Part shown: in pieces, positions 1 through 11,539 of the stretch
Layout of the letters: each line of letters opens with the position of its first letter
Numbering within the stretch: the stretch's first letter is position 1
Assembly (NCBI GenBank): GCA_943704525.1
Contig: CALSCQ010000691.1
Coordinates: forward strand, 1-11,976
From: Pigoraptor vietnamica
Lineage: Eukaryota; Opisthokonta; Filasterea
DNA: 11,976 bases
Direction: 5' to 3'
Program-made: the position numbers and the translations under genes
Notes under the pieces: model-generated
What the model saw: only the letters and a program-made list of their open reading frames with translations
What the model was told of the DNA's origin: nothing
Database searches by the model: none

Positions 1-48
<48 letters not shown>
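1..48. repeat. Homopolymer A48 at window edge
   Basis: Positions 1-48 are uninterrupted A, followed directly by a CA-rich tract. On the + strand this lies in an intron of the importin alpha gene, upstream of the acceptor at 217-218. A pure A48 at the very first base suggests a contig end stopped by a homopolymer. It could also be the poly(A) tail of a retroposed copy, but no element is visible beside it. Confidence 0.9.
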
Positions 49-49
<1 letters not shown>

Positions 50-50
<1 letters not shown>

Positions 51-65
51 CACACACACGCACAG

Positions 66-125
<60 letters not shown>
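50..125. repeat. (CA)n microsatellite in importin alpha intron
   Basis: Nearly pure CA dinucleotides with a few G interruptions run to about 125. The sense RNA of importin alpha therefore carries a CA tract that ends roughly 90 nt upstream of its acceptor. This is one of only two introns here with CA rather than TG on the sense strand. Confidence 0.95.
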
Positions 126-129
<4 letters not shown>

Positions 130-218
130 GAACATGCACATTTCCACCCTCTTACTGTTGAGAGCTGCTGACTGTGACTGTAACTGCGCGCTCACACGTG
201 CACGCACACACCCCCCAG

Positions 219-1225
219 GCCGTCATCAACGCCGAGTGTATTCCTCCGATCGTCCGCATTATGAACCAGCGGCAGTCCGTTCGCTGCGTCAAGGAGGCCA
301 CGTGGGTGCTCTGCAACATCAGCCGTGGTGGCTTTCCGGCGCACATTCGGTGAGTGGACGGCGTAGCATTTGCGCGCTGCGTGTGGTTGTGAAAAAAGCG
401 CGCGCGCGTGTGTATGCGTGTGTGCATGTGTGTGCGTGTGTGTGTGCGTGTGCGTGTGCGTGTGTGCATGTGTGCATGTGTGCATGTGTGCATGTGCATG
501 TGTGCATGTGTGTATATGTGTGTGTGGGTGTGCGTGTGTATGTGTGTGTATGCGTGTGTGCATGTGTGTGCATGTGTGCGTGTGTGGATGGCTGGTTCCA
601 ATTCATACCTTGGGAGTCATTGAACTCAGCATCCCACTTGTTTACCCTACGATGTGGCGCATGCAGCGCAATTGTGGAGGCGGGTTGCATCCCGCCGCTC
701 TGCGAACAGCTCAAGGTCCATGATGTCAGCCTCGTCAAGGTACGTGCGCCTGCGGTGTTGGTCACTGCGTGCATGCTGAAGTGCTGCGCCGCACGCGTTC
801 GCCCTTGTGTGCGAGAAGTGCGAGCGTCTTTGAAGCGCCTCCACGCGTGGGCCGTGCATGCTGCTGCCTGTCGTTCTTTTTTTTTTTCATACTGCCTCGT
901 TCTTACGCGTCCCACGCGCGCCCAGGTGACGCTCGACTGTCTCAACGAGATCCTGAAGGTCGGCCTGGAGGAGTCCGCGCGTCGCAACAATCCGCGCGCG
1001 AACGTGTACGCCGACCTTGTCGAAGAGAGCGGTGGCAAGGACGTGCTCGAGGCGCTCACGACGGCCGAGTCGCGGGACGTCGCCACGGCCGCGACGACGA
1101 TTGTGAACAAGTTTTTCTCGAACCAATTGATCGACGAGGACGTTAGCGTTTTGCCGCAGGCGTCGGTGTCTGCGTATGCGTTTGGGGTCAACGGCGCCGT
1201 GGGACAGCAGCCCTTTCAATTCTGA
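219..1225 (+). CDS. Importin subunit alpha (karyopherin alpha), 3' part
   Basis: Three exons, 219-349, 667-739 and 926-1225, join in frame to give the last 167 residues; the 5' part lies outside the window. Importin alpha binds nuclear localisation signals through armadillo repeats and passes cargo to importin beta. The first exon reads [15 protein letters not shown], then [14 protein letters not shown], an ARM repeat with the conserved Trp and Asn of the NLS-binding ladder. The second gives [14 protein letters not shown], closely matching the ARM 9 start of yeast Srp1. The third gives [13 protein letters not shown] and [18 protein letters not shown], the last ARM repeats, which contact the export factor CAS/Cse1 in known family members. 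The C-terminal tail ends QQPFQF, similar to the FG/QQF tail of the Srp1/alpha-1 class. Donors are GTGAGT (350) and GTACGT (740). The family is certain; the subclass is not. The gene is convergent with RSPRY1. Confidence 0.93.
398..588. repeat. TG-rich low-complexity tract in importin alpha intron
   Basis: Imperfect TG repeat with CG, CATG and TATG interruptions fills most of the intron at 350-666, starting about 48 nt after the donor. The Cys/Val and His/Thr open frames it produces on both strands are artefacts of the dinucleotide repeat. Confidence 0.93.
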
Positions 1226-1384
1226 GGGGCGCTTCGCTAATATAAGGTCGTGCAAATGACAAGCGCGTGTGCGAGTGTCGTTGACATGCGTGCGCGTGTG
1301 TGAGTGTCGTGTACAAACGTAGACGATCGTCCACCTTGGTGCAATTTACATATATTTACATCCCATGCCACCGACGTCGCCCAA
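1226..1384. other. Convergent intergenic spacer (importin alpha / RSPRY1)
   Basis: This 159-nt spacer separates two stop codons facing each other. It must hold both 3' ends, so the two transcripts probably abut or overlap. An AATATAA string lies about 15 nt after the importin stop. On the minus strand TGTAAAT occurs twice. No gene is visible. Confidence 0.7.
1344..1360 (-). terminator. Candidate poly(A) signal pair for RSPRY1
   Basis: On the minus strand TGTAAAT occurs at 1360-1354 and 1350-1344, about 25-40 nt past the RSPRY1 stop, in an A/T-rich patch that stands out from the GC-rich surroundings. TGTAA is a known poly(A) signal in some protist lineages; its use here is a guess from position and composition. 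Confidence 0.3.
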
Positions 1385-1938
1385 TCACGGCGCCGTCGAG
1401 GGACCAACGGCAGACACAGACACAGTGGACGAGCGTCGCGTCGCAGAACCCGCCGACGGACGGCGCACGCCCACACCCGACGTCCCTTCGCCAGAGATCG
1501 AACCGCGCCGATCGATCTGCTTGCGTTCGCGAATTCGTGCGCGGCATATTGGGCACTTGTCGCACTGTATCGCGCAGCCACTGCACATGTTGCCGTGTCC
1601 ACACGGGTGGAGAATGGTGTCTGGAATGGCGTCGTAACAGATGTCGCATCGCGGCCCCACGCGCTCGCTCTCGTCGTCCCCGTCGCCGCTGGCGCCCACG
1701 CGGCCCGCCTTGGCAGCGATGACCGTGTCGGCCTCCGTGAGGCTGCCGTGTGCGTTGAAGTTGGAGAAGGGAAGGGGCGGAGGGTATCTGTGGGCATGTG
1801 CGCGGGATAGGATCAGCAGGGAACCGGCCTTAAGCATTACCGCACGCACAGACGGTCCGCACATTCATCCGTGGTACGCACAAACACACACACACACAGG
1901 CACACACACACAAAAAAACATACACACACACACACGCA

Positions 1939-1985
<47 letters not shown>

Positions 1986-3474
1986 CACACACACACACAC
2001 AACGACGTCTTTGGGCCAAACTGCGAACATCACGTGCGCCTGCACCTGAACGGCCTGGCGCCAAAGTTGAATGTGCACTGCTGGAACGACATTAGGCTCG
2101 CGGCGGCAAAGAACTCTCCTTGGGGCAGTCGCACGCCAGTAAACCCCGCGGGGTTCGCACAGCCGTTGTGCCAGAAGCGCACGCTGCAGCCCTCAATGTC
2201 AATGTAGCACCCGACGATGTCTCCTGCGCGTGCGGTGGGGGAGATAATAAGGCTGTTAAGTAAGTCACGTGCCTTCGCGATAGAGTAGAAAAAGGAGTTA
2301 CACAGTAGTTACGCACGAATGCATTGCGCGATAGGGAAGGAGAATGCAGTGTCCACATGGAACCGGCACGTGACCACCCACCGGCCTGCCACTTTGGGTG
2401 GTCGTGGGCGATCGTCCGCGCCTTGTGCCAGATCACCTGTCGGCACCCGTCGTACCCAAACGACTCCTCGTCGTCCCCTATCCCCGCGCCCTCCTCGCTC
2501 TCCATCTTGCACGCCTTGGTCGCCCACCCAATCTGCATGATCCCGGGCGTGACGACCTCCACCTCAAAGTACCAGCACCCGCGCGCGACCCCCGTCGTCG
2601 ACCGCACGCTTTCGAACGTGATGGCGTCGTTGCGTGCTGCGAGGCCGTCCGGCGACAGCTTGAGAAGGTCGGTCGTGTCCCTGTGACTGAGGATCACGTT
2701 CACACCGGGATCGAGCGGGCGAATGACACGTGACCCGTCGCCAGAGTTGAACATGGTCTCGGTGAGCCACGTCGCGCAAAAGGCGATCTCGGTGGCGACG
2801 CTCGCAGTGTCCGCCGACGGCGCGATGCGTTTGACGCGTTCGTGCATCCCCGCGAGCGCTTCCAAAATGCCCGCGTTGACGAACTTTGTCTTGTTCGCGC
2901 CCGTTTGCGAGAACTTTTCGAGGGCGACGAGGCCCTGCAGCACGACGTGGAGGTGTGTGCACTGGGCCACGCACCACACAATCAGTCGCACGACCTCCTC
3001 CGTCACCATCTTGTCACTGCTCGCGCCCACGAGCTTCTCCGCCAGCACACCCCACGCAATGAGCGCGTTCCGTAGCAGCGACACGGCATCCGCAGTGCGA
3101 CCGTCCGGTGTGCGCGAGGGGGCGAGGGGTCCCTTTGCATTCCACGGCTCGCCAACCGACGAGAACACGAACGACGTGAGCTTCGACGTCAGCGCGGGGG
3201 AAGGCAGCGCAATGACGTCGAGGCACACGCATGCGAGGGGTGCGCCGTGGTGCGATGCGGGCTGTCGCAGAATCTCCTTGACGATTTTCAGCCAGGGACC
3301 CTCTTCCTCGGCGCGCTCGATCAGCGCATCGAGCAGTGGCACGTCCGCCTCGTGGTTGAGAAAGAGCTGCCACGACATCGCAAACACGCGACGCACGACC
3401 TCTTCGTCGCTCAGCTGCGCGATGCCGTCGGGATCTGTCGGCCCGCAGCAGAGACGGGACGCGCCCGTCCCCAT
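1385..3474 (-). CDS. RSPRY1: RING finger and SPRY domain protein, RSPRY1-like (predicted E3 ubiquitin ligase)
   Basis: Minus-strand exons 3474-2382, 2223-2046 and 1787-1385 join in frame to a 557-residue protein (human RSPRY1 is about 576). Residues 1-10 are MGTGASRLCC: Gly2 with Ser6 fits N-myristoylation and the Cys pair fits palmitoylation. A helical region follows, including LVALEKFSQTGANK (182-195), close to the human protein. The SPRY domain spans about 283-427, with FESVRSTTG, WYFEVEVVTPGIMQIGWATK (301-320), GIGDDEESFGYDGCRQVIW (331-349), DIVGCYIDIEG and FFAAASLMSFQQCTFNFGARPF. A C3HC4 RING follows, with ligands C471, C474, C486, H488, C492, C495, C502 and C505. The last 45 residues are Ser/Arg-rich and unmatched. 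The start is the first in-frame ATG (AAAATGG context). Introns are 158 and 258 nt; the second carries a TG tract. RING proteins of this architecture act as E3 ubiquitin ligases; the substrate is unknown. Confidence 0.92.
1878..2002. repeat. (CA)n tract, TG on RSPRY1 sense strand
   Basis: The long CA repeat on + is interrupted by short A runs (including A7 at 1912-1918), GG and GCAAT. It occupies about half of RSPRY1 intron 2 (1788-2045) and begins about 45 nt past the donor when read in the sense direction as TG. Confidence 0.95.
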
Positions 3475-3523
3475 TTTCGCGAACCAGACAAACACCCTTT
3501 GTGCGCTGCCGTCAACGGGAATG

Positions 3524-3637
3524 CCGCAGTCCCGGGAGCGATTGTCGACAGCAGCCGGCACAGCAGCCTTTGCGTACCCGCCGCAGTCCCGGGAGCGATT
3601 GTCGACGGCAGCCGGCACAGCAGCCTTTGCGTAGCGC
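3524..3637. repeat. 57-bp tandem duplication in RSPRY1 5' leader
   Basis: Two adjacent copies begin at 3524 and 3581. They differ at one internal base (gacAgcagc versus gacGgcagc) and at the junction end. The unit contains the palindromes tcccggga and gtcgac. On the minus strand its length (19 codons) keeps frame with RSPRY1 and no stop intervenes, but no in-frame ATG is present, so it is more likely untranslated leader or promoter. Confidence 0.93.
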
Positions 3638-3733
3638 GTGAACGAGGCAGCAGAAGCGTGCGCGTTGTGCGTTTGGGGGAGTGCGTAGAGTTACTCACGC
3701 AAAACTGCCGTTTGTGTGTTGCTGGAAGGGTTT

Positions 3734-3763
3734 ATTGGTCCGCACATCACGTGATCAGCCAAT
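3734..3763. promoter_or_regulatory. CCAAT / E-box / CCAAT cluster
   Basis: ATTGG (inverted CCAAT) at 3734-3738, CACGTG at 3748-3753 inside tcacgtga, and CCAAT at 3759-3763 lie within 30 bp. CCAAT is the NF-Y site and CACGTG the bHLH-ZIP E-box in many eukaryotes. The sequence match is exact; function here is inferred from clustering in a divergent promoter. Confidence 0.5.
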
Positions 3764-3809
3764 TTGCCGCGAACTCGGCTGAAATCTTGTTGTTTCCCGC
3801 GCAAATTGG
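3759..3809. promoter_or_regulatory. Inverted CCAAT-E2F composite modules
   Basis: Perfect 9-bp inverted arms ccaatttgc (3759-3767) and gcaaattgg (3801-3809) flank a 33-bp spacer. Each arm carries a CCAAT box. TTTGCCGC (3763-3770) overlaps the first and TTTCCCGC (3793-3800) abuts the second; both fit the E2F consensus TTTSSCGC. In animals and plants E2F drives many S-phase nucleotide-synthesis genes, which would suit CTP synthase. Confidence 0.45.
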
Positions 3810-4067
3810 TGGCCGCCGCACGTGTTTCGTAGGGGTGACGATATGCTTACTGTGCCCTCGCCGTCTCTCTCTCTCGTACTCACGAATCGCCCAAAAGCTG
3901 CCACAGCTGCACACCCGCCCCAGTCCCCGTGGCAGTGTGGGGCGTTACTCTCGTGTCTCTGGACCCGCCGTTTTGCGAAGCCGCTCTCTGTGTTTGAAAT
4001 TCGAAATTTGGTCGGCCGTGTCTGTGAAACGTTGGCGTCGTGCAAGCGGCGCCACATCACCGCAGAG

Positions 4068-5105
4068 ATGAAGTACGTTCTTGTTTCCGGCGGTGTGATC
4101 AGCGGGATCGGCAAGGGCATTATTGCGAGCTCCGTCGGCGTCATTCTGAAGGCGTGCAAGCTGCGCGTAACGAGCATCAAAATCGACCCCTACCTCAACA
4201 TTGACGCCGGCACCTTCTCTCCTTATGAGCACGGTGCGTGCCCGTTGTCGTTGGCGTGTACCCACGAGGGAGGAGCTGTGCTGGCCTTGTTCGTGGCACA
4301 TTCGCTCTGTTTGCCATTTGATGTACTTGTTCGAATGCTTAATTGACGTTCGCGCGCAATAATTCGTCACAGGCGAGGTGTTCGTGCTGGACGATGGCGG
4401 CGAGGTTGACCTCGATCTCGGCAACTACGAGCGCTTTCTCGACGTGACGCTGCACCGCGACAACAACATTACGACGGGAAAGATTTACAAGGAGGTCATC
4501 GAGAAGGAGCGCCGCGGCGACTACCTCGGCAAGACTGTCCAGGTCGTCCCCCACGTGACCAACGAGATTCAAGACTGGATCCAGCGCGTCGCCATGAAGG
4601 CCGTCGACGACACGGGCGACACCCCGGACGTCTGCGTCATTGAGCTCGGCGGCACCATCGGTGACATTGAGAGCATGCCGTTTGTCGAGGCGCTGCGCCA
4701 GTTTCAATTCCGCGTGGGCCGTGAGAACTTTTGCCAGCTGCACGTGTCGCTCGTCCCCACGGTCGGGTCGTCGAGCGAGCAGAAGACGAAGCCGACTCAG
4801 CACTCGATCCGCGAGTTGCGCGGGCTCGGCCTTTCGCCGGACATGATCGTGTGCCGATCGACGCAGAAGCTTGAGGAGGGCGTGAAGGAGAAGATATCGA
4901 TGTTCTGCCACGTGTCGCCGAACCAGGTGCTGAGCGTGCACGACTGCTCGTCGATCTACCGCGTCCCGCTCGTCCTCGAGAGCCAGGGCATTATCGACTT
5001 TTTCCGCGAGCGCCTCAACCTGCAGAACTTGTGCTCGTCTCCTCAGAAGGGATCGCTGCTGACAAAGTGGAACAAGCTCGCTGACAGGTGGGTATTGGAG
5101 GATGC

Positions 5106-5147
<42 letters not shown>

Positions 5148-6167
5148 TGTGTGTGTGTGTGTGCATGTGTGTGCGTGTGTGTGCGTGTGTGTGTGTGTGT
5201 GTTTTGCGTGTGCGTGTGTGTGTATGCGTGTGCGTGTGCGTGTGTGTGTACGTGCATGCGCGTGTGTGCACTCGTACACACACAGCGGGGGTGGCGTGAT
5301 GAGCTTCCATCTAATCCCAGCTCTTCGATGGGCCACAATTCGAACACGGCCATAACAAATGAGACGACTTAGATCCTGACCCACCCCCTCTCCACGCAAC
5401 TCTGTGCGCCCACAACTGCCCCGTCTTCTCTTTGCACTGCTGACACGCACCCGCCCTCTTCTTCCCTCTGTCTCGCAAAGGTACGACCGCCTCTACGAGA
5501 GCGTCAAGATTGTCATCGTTGGCAAGTATACGGGGCTTGGCGACGCATACCTCTCTGTCACGAAGGCCCTGCAGCACGCGTCCCTCGCGGCCGGAAGGAA
5601 GCTCGTGCTCGAGGTGGGTCTTTGCTCCAGTACTGTCCGATAGAAGCGTTGGTGTCTGTTGTATTTGCACTATGCCGTGTTGCGTGTCACGGTGTGTTTT
5701 TTGTGTATCGAACTGACGGCGATGCATTGCCGATGTCCGGACAGTGGGTCGAGGCGACTGACCTTGAGCCGGACACGAAGAAGACGCACCCCGTGCGCTA
5801 CTTTGAGGCGTGGCAGCGGCTGTGCTCCAGCAGGTGCGTGCGCACTATGTGTGTGCCATCGGTCACGCTCTCTTCTTCTCCTCCCCTCTCCGTTCTCTCC
5901 TCCCTATAACTGCCTATCGAAACTGAAGTCTCTCTCTCCTTCGCCCTCAACCCTATGACTGTCTATTGAACCGCCGTCCCTCTCCTCCGTCCCACAGCGG
6001 CATCCTCGTGCCAGGTGGCTTTGGCAATCGCGGCATTGAGGGCAAAATTGCGGCTGCTCGGTGGGCGCGCGAGAACAACATTCCCTACTTCGGCATTTGC
6101 CTGGGTCTCCAAATCGCCGTCATCGAATTCGCCCGCAACGTCCTCGGATGGGCAGGTGCGCGCGCGC

Positions 6168-6202
<35 letters not shown>

Positions 6203-7248
6203 GTCGTGTCTCGAACGGATCGTGCTCCATGTGCACGTTGACTGCGTGCGTGGTCGTGCGTCGTTTATCTGTGTGCGGGGTTGTGTGAGAACAGCCATCC
6301 TTTTCCCAGGTATATGCAGCGCTCGGATCTCACTAATTTCTCTGCGCGCGCAGACGCCAACTCGACCGAGATGAACGAGGCGACGCCAAAGCCCGTCGTC
6401 GTGTTCATGCCGGAGATTTCCAAGACGCACCTCGGCGGCACCATGCGCCTCGGCAAGCGGCGCACCATCTTCAAGGACCCCACGTGCGTCACACGTGAGT
6501 GTCGCGGTGACGTTGCTGTGACGTCCGCAAGCTAGCCTTCCTTCGATCGGTGTGTGTGCCTCTTGGCTTTTGCTGTTACTCATGTTACGGATCGTCGCAG
6601 GCAAGCTCTACAGCTTTGTGTATGGCGCCAAGGATCTCGAGTACGTCGAGGAGCGCCACCGCCACCGCTTTGAGGTGCGTTGGCTGTGTGTGTTTTTATG
6701 TTTGAGGGTTGGGGGGGGGGGGGGGAGACCTTTGCGTCGTTTTCGTCTAGCTCTTTTGTCGTTTCAAGTGAGCACATGCGTAAGTGTCTGCTTGGAATGT
6801 TATGCTGATCACGTGACGCGCGCCCTTGTGCAGGTGAACCCCGCGATGGTCCCTGAGCTCGAGGCGAATGGCATGAAGTTTGTCGGACAAGACGTCGAGG
6901 GAGAGCGCATGGAGATTATGGAACTCAAGGGTGCGTGGGGTCCGATGTGGGCCCGCTGTGGTTGTGCGTGTGTCGTGCGTATGCATGTGTGCACTCACTT
7001 GCAATGGCAGTTATCTGCTTGGGCTGTTTGTAGGCTCACGCACGCATTTCGCAGGCCACAAGTTCTTTGTTGCGGTGCAGTACCATCCCGAATACCTCAC
7101 GCGGCCCCTGCGCCCGTCGCCCGTCTTTCTCGGCTTTGTCCTTGCGAGCGCCGGCATGCTTGACGAATACATGCAGAAGGGCACCGGCGTGGAGCGGTAC
7201 TCGAGCATGTCGCCGAGCCCGTCGTTTGTGCTCGACTCGTCCGAGTGA
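4068..7248 (+). CDS. CTPS: CTP synthase (glutamine-hydrolysing)
   Basis: Nine exons (4068-4233, 4373-5087, 5481-5613, 5745-5833, 5998-6155, 6354-6494, 6601-6674, 6834-6930, 7055-7248) join in frame to 588 residues; human CTPS1 has 591. The enzyme converts UTP, ATP and glutamine to CTP, the last step of de novo pyrimidine nucleotide synthesis in the cytosol. The amidoligase domain (about 1-280) has the P-loop [11 protein letters not shown] (7-17), [21 protein letters not shown]70 in [10 protein letters not shown] and E146 in [12 protein letters not shown], the likely Mg-binding acids. The glutaminase domain (about 300-560) has PGGFG (373-377), the nucleophile C402 in GICLGLQ, and H535/E537 in QYHPEY, so the triad is intact. 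The C-terminal tail has a SPSP pair (577-580), reminiscent of the phosphorylated animal tail. All donors are GTG-type; the exon 3 acceptor is AAG instead of CAG. The start gives the canonical [11 protein letters not shown]-terminus. Confidence 0.97.
5108..5284. repeat. TG-rich tract in CTPS intron 2
   Basis: A nearly pure TG run begins about 20 nt after the donor (5088) and grades into TGCG/TGTA variants. It ends in gtgtgtgcactcgtacacacac (5261-5282 approximately), where TG flips to CA and could fold as a small hairpin. The intron is 393 nt, the longest complete one in this gene. Confidence 0.95.
6156..6201. repeat. 46-bp alternating purine-pyrimidine tract over a splice donor
   Basis: From the donor GT at 6156-6157, the sequence runs as (GC)n then (TG)n with perfect purine-pyrimidine alternation to 6201. 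The exon 5 donor GTGCGC is itself part of the repeat. Such tracts can adopt Z-DNA; the RNA carries a UG repeat directly at the 5' splice site. Confidence 0.9.
6711..6725. repeat. G15 homopolymer in CTPS intron 7
   Basis: Fifteen consecutive G follow gagggtt within the intron 6675-6833. It is prone to length change and sequencing error and could support G-quadruplex in DNA or RNA. Confidence 0.9.
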
Positions 7249-7282
7249 CTGATAGTGTGAGCAAGGCTCCACGTTACGATGA

Positions 7283-7288
7283 ATTAAA
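7283..7288 (+). terminator. Candidate poly(A) signal of CTPS (ATTAAA)
   Basis: ATTAAA occurs 35 nt after the CTPS stop. It is the commonest variant of AATAAA in animals and lies at a plausible distance, but no transcript end can be seen. Confidence 0.35.
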
Positions 7289-7352
7289 GGGTTCTGAGGG
7301 CGACAAGGGCTTTGTGTGAAGCCAAAGCCATAGCGTCCCGTCCAAGTGAAGG

Positions 7353-7353
<1 letters not shown>

Positions 7354-7398
<45 letters not shown>

Positions 7399-7444
7399 TG
7401 TGTGTGTGCGTGTGTGTGAGTGTGCGTGTGTGTGTGTGTGTGCG
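7354..7444. repeat. (TG)n microsatellite between CTPS and AGXT2
   Basis: TG repeat with a few CG interruptions in the convergent spacer. It would be UG in an extended CTPS 3'UTR and CA in an extended AGXT2 3'UTR. Confidence 0.95.
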
Positions 7445-7590
7445 CGAACGCCGGTCAGAAACTCATCGATGTTACACTCAAGGGAGCCGTAACATGGGGA
7501 CGAGCGAGTCGGACGGTAAAAATCGCATTCCACTTCATTCCCCAAACAACGCCCTTTCCAAACAACCGCAGACGCAAAACGCACGTCCTC

Positions 7591-10825
<3,235 letters not shown>

Positions 10826-11279
10826 TTTGGGTCGACGCCGAATTCGCAAAAACGGCGCTGAAATGAAGAGGGATTGCGCGCGAGTGGCAAGAAGAAAGTG
10901 CCTGGGTGCATTACGCACTCGTTTATGAGCGTAAGCGCGCGAACGGTGTGCGTGTGCGCGAGCGTGTGTGTGTGTGTGAGCGAGAGTGTGTGGGCGCGTC
11001 CTACCAACGCGGCTGAATTCAAAGTGGGGGCATGGGGGCTCACGTGCGATCACGTGCATACGGACTCGACCGAGCCGAATAAATTGATGAAGCGACAATT
11101 TTTGATAGTCATTTGAACAAAAACCTAATATAACTGCTCGGATGTAGCCACCCTCGCATGAAGACCCTTTGCATGTGTGTGTGCACGGCGTCCTCTCCCT
11201 CTTCACGCACTTTTCGACTGTACCACTGACAGCAAAGGCGCATTGGCGAAGGGGCGCACGCGGCGCATTGTGTGCTTCC
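10826..11279. promoter_or_regulatory. Divergent (probably bidirectional) promoter of AGXT2 and gene 5
   Basis: These 454 nt lie between two start codons facing away from each other. A short TG/GAG tract lies at about 10950-10992, and two E-boxes lie near the middle. An A/T-rich patch around 11074-11133 contains AATATAA, a possible initiator or TATA-like element for gene 5. A 23-codon upstream frame starts with ATG at 11158 and would be a uORF if transcribed. No other gene is visible. Confidence 0.55.
11041..11056. promoter_or_regulatory. Paired CACGTG E-boxes
   Basis: CACGTG occurs at 11041-11046 and 11051-11056, exactly ten bases apart, so both face the same side of the helix. They lie 216 nt upstream of AGXT2 and 224 nt upstream of gene 5, almost central. 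CACGTG is fairly common in this CA/TG-rich sequence, so the spacing and place are the real evidence. Confidence 0.45.
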
Positions 11280-11496
11280 ATGGCGTCCCTCTTAGGGCGG
11301 CCGTTGCGTTGTGCCCTTGGGGCCCTTTCGCGAGTGGGGACTGTGGAGAGATGCGCGCTGGCTACGGGGTCGCTGGCACGGATAATGCCGAATGCATTGC
11401 CGCGCGTGTTGGTGCCGCCCGTGGCTGTGATGGGAACGCACGTGCGATCTGTGGCGACGTTGGAAGCGCTGCAGAAGAAGTACAAGGCGGAGCACT
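11280..11496 (+). CDS. Unidentified protein, first exon; predicted mitochondrial presequence (partial)
   Basis: From ATG at 11280 the frame gives 72 codons, MASLLGRPLRCALGALSRVG..., to ...RSVATLEALQKKYKAEH, then a GTGAGT donor at 11497 that matches the other donors here. The stretch is rich in Arg, Leu, Ala and Val with a single acidic residue (E23) in the first 60, as expected of a mitochondrial targeting peptide. LEALQKKYKAEH looks like the start of a mature domain. I do not recognise the family. The frame remains open past the donor to the window edge, so a larger first exon cannot be excluded. The start has a weak context (T at -3). Codon use is less biased than in CTPS or AGXT2 exons. 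The gene is head-to-head with AGXT2, also mitochondrial. Confidence 0.5.
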
Positions 11497-11539
11497 GTGA
11501 GTGGTCGTGTTGTTGTGTGTTGATTATGGGAGTGACTTT

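Larger units (their letters stand above)
3475..4067. promoter_or_regulatory. Divergent (probably bidirectional) promoter of RSPRY1 and CTP synthase
   Basis: These 593 nt lie between the two start codons and contain no gene. The RSPRY1-proximal part holds a 57-bp tandem duplication. The centre (3734-3824) is less GC-rich and concentrates CCAAT boxes, CACGTG E-boxes and two E2F-like octamers. The CTPS-proximal part is a CT-rich leader (tctctctctctcgtactc). No clear TATA box was seen. The arrangement suggests co-regulated or alternately regulated divergent transcription. Confidence 0.65.
7249..7590. other. Convergent intergenic spacer (CTPS / AGXT2)
   Basis: This 342-nt spacer holds both 3' ends, a (TG)n tract at 7354-7444 and no gene. 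ATTAAA lies near the CTPS end. No AATAAA is seen for AGXT2 on the minus strand; a lone TGTAA at 7476-7472 is the only candidate. Confidence 0.75.

Noticed and set aside
1-48. Poly(A) tail of a retroposon or processed pseudogene
   Set aside because: No retrotransposon sequence, target-site duplication or intronless gene copy lies beside it; it sits at the window edge next to a CA microsatellite.
152-1191. Long minus-strand frames rich in His-Thr and Cys-Val over the importin alpha introns
   Set aside because: They are translations of CA/TG repeats; the same region has spliced importin alpha exons with clear homology on the + strand.
2723-3634. 303-codon + strand open frame opposite RSPRY1 exon 1
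   Set aside because: It is antisense to a coding exon with strong family match. GC-rich third positions keep the antisense frame open. The product is low-complexity Ser/Thr/Arg with no recognisable domain.
3822-4067. In-frame 82-codon N-terminal extension of CTPS from ATG 3822
   Set aside because: CTP synthases begin at MKYVLV(S/T)GG; the extension covers E-box and CT-rich leader sequence and has no family match.
3247-4071. 274-codon + strand frame running into the CTPS start
   Set aside because: It begins antisense to RSPRY1, crosses the promoter and 57-bp repeat, and is in a different frame from CTPS. CTPS begins canonically at 4068.
11078-11083. AATAAA as a poly(A) signal
   Set aside because: It lies in the divergent spacer with no + strand gene ending upstream.
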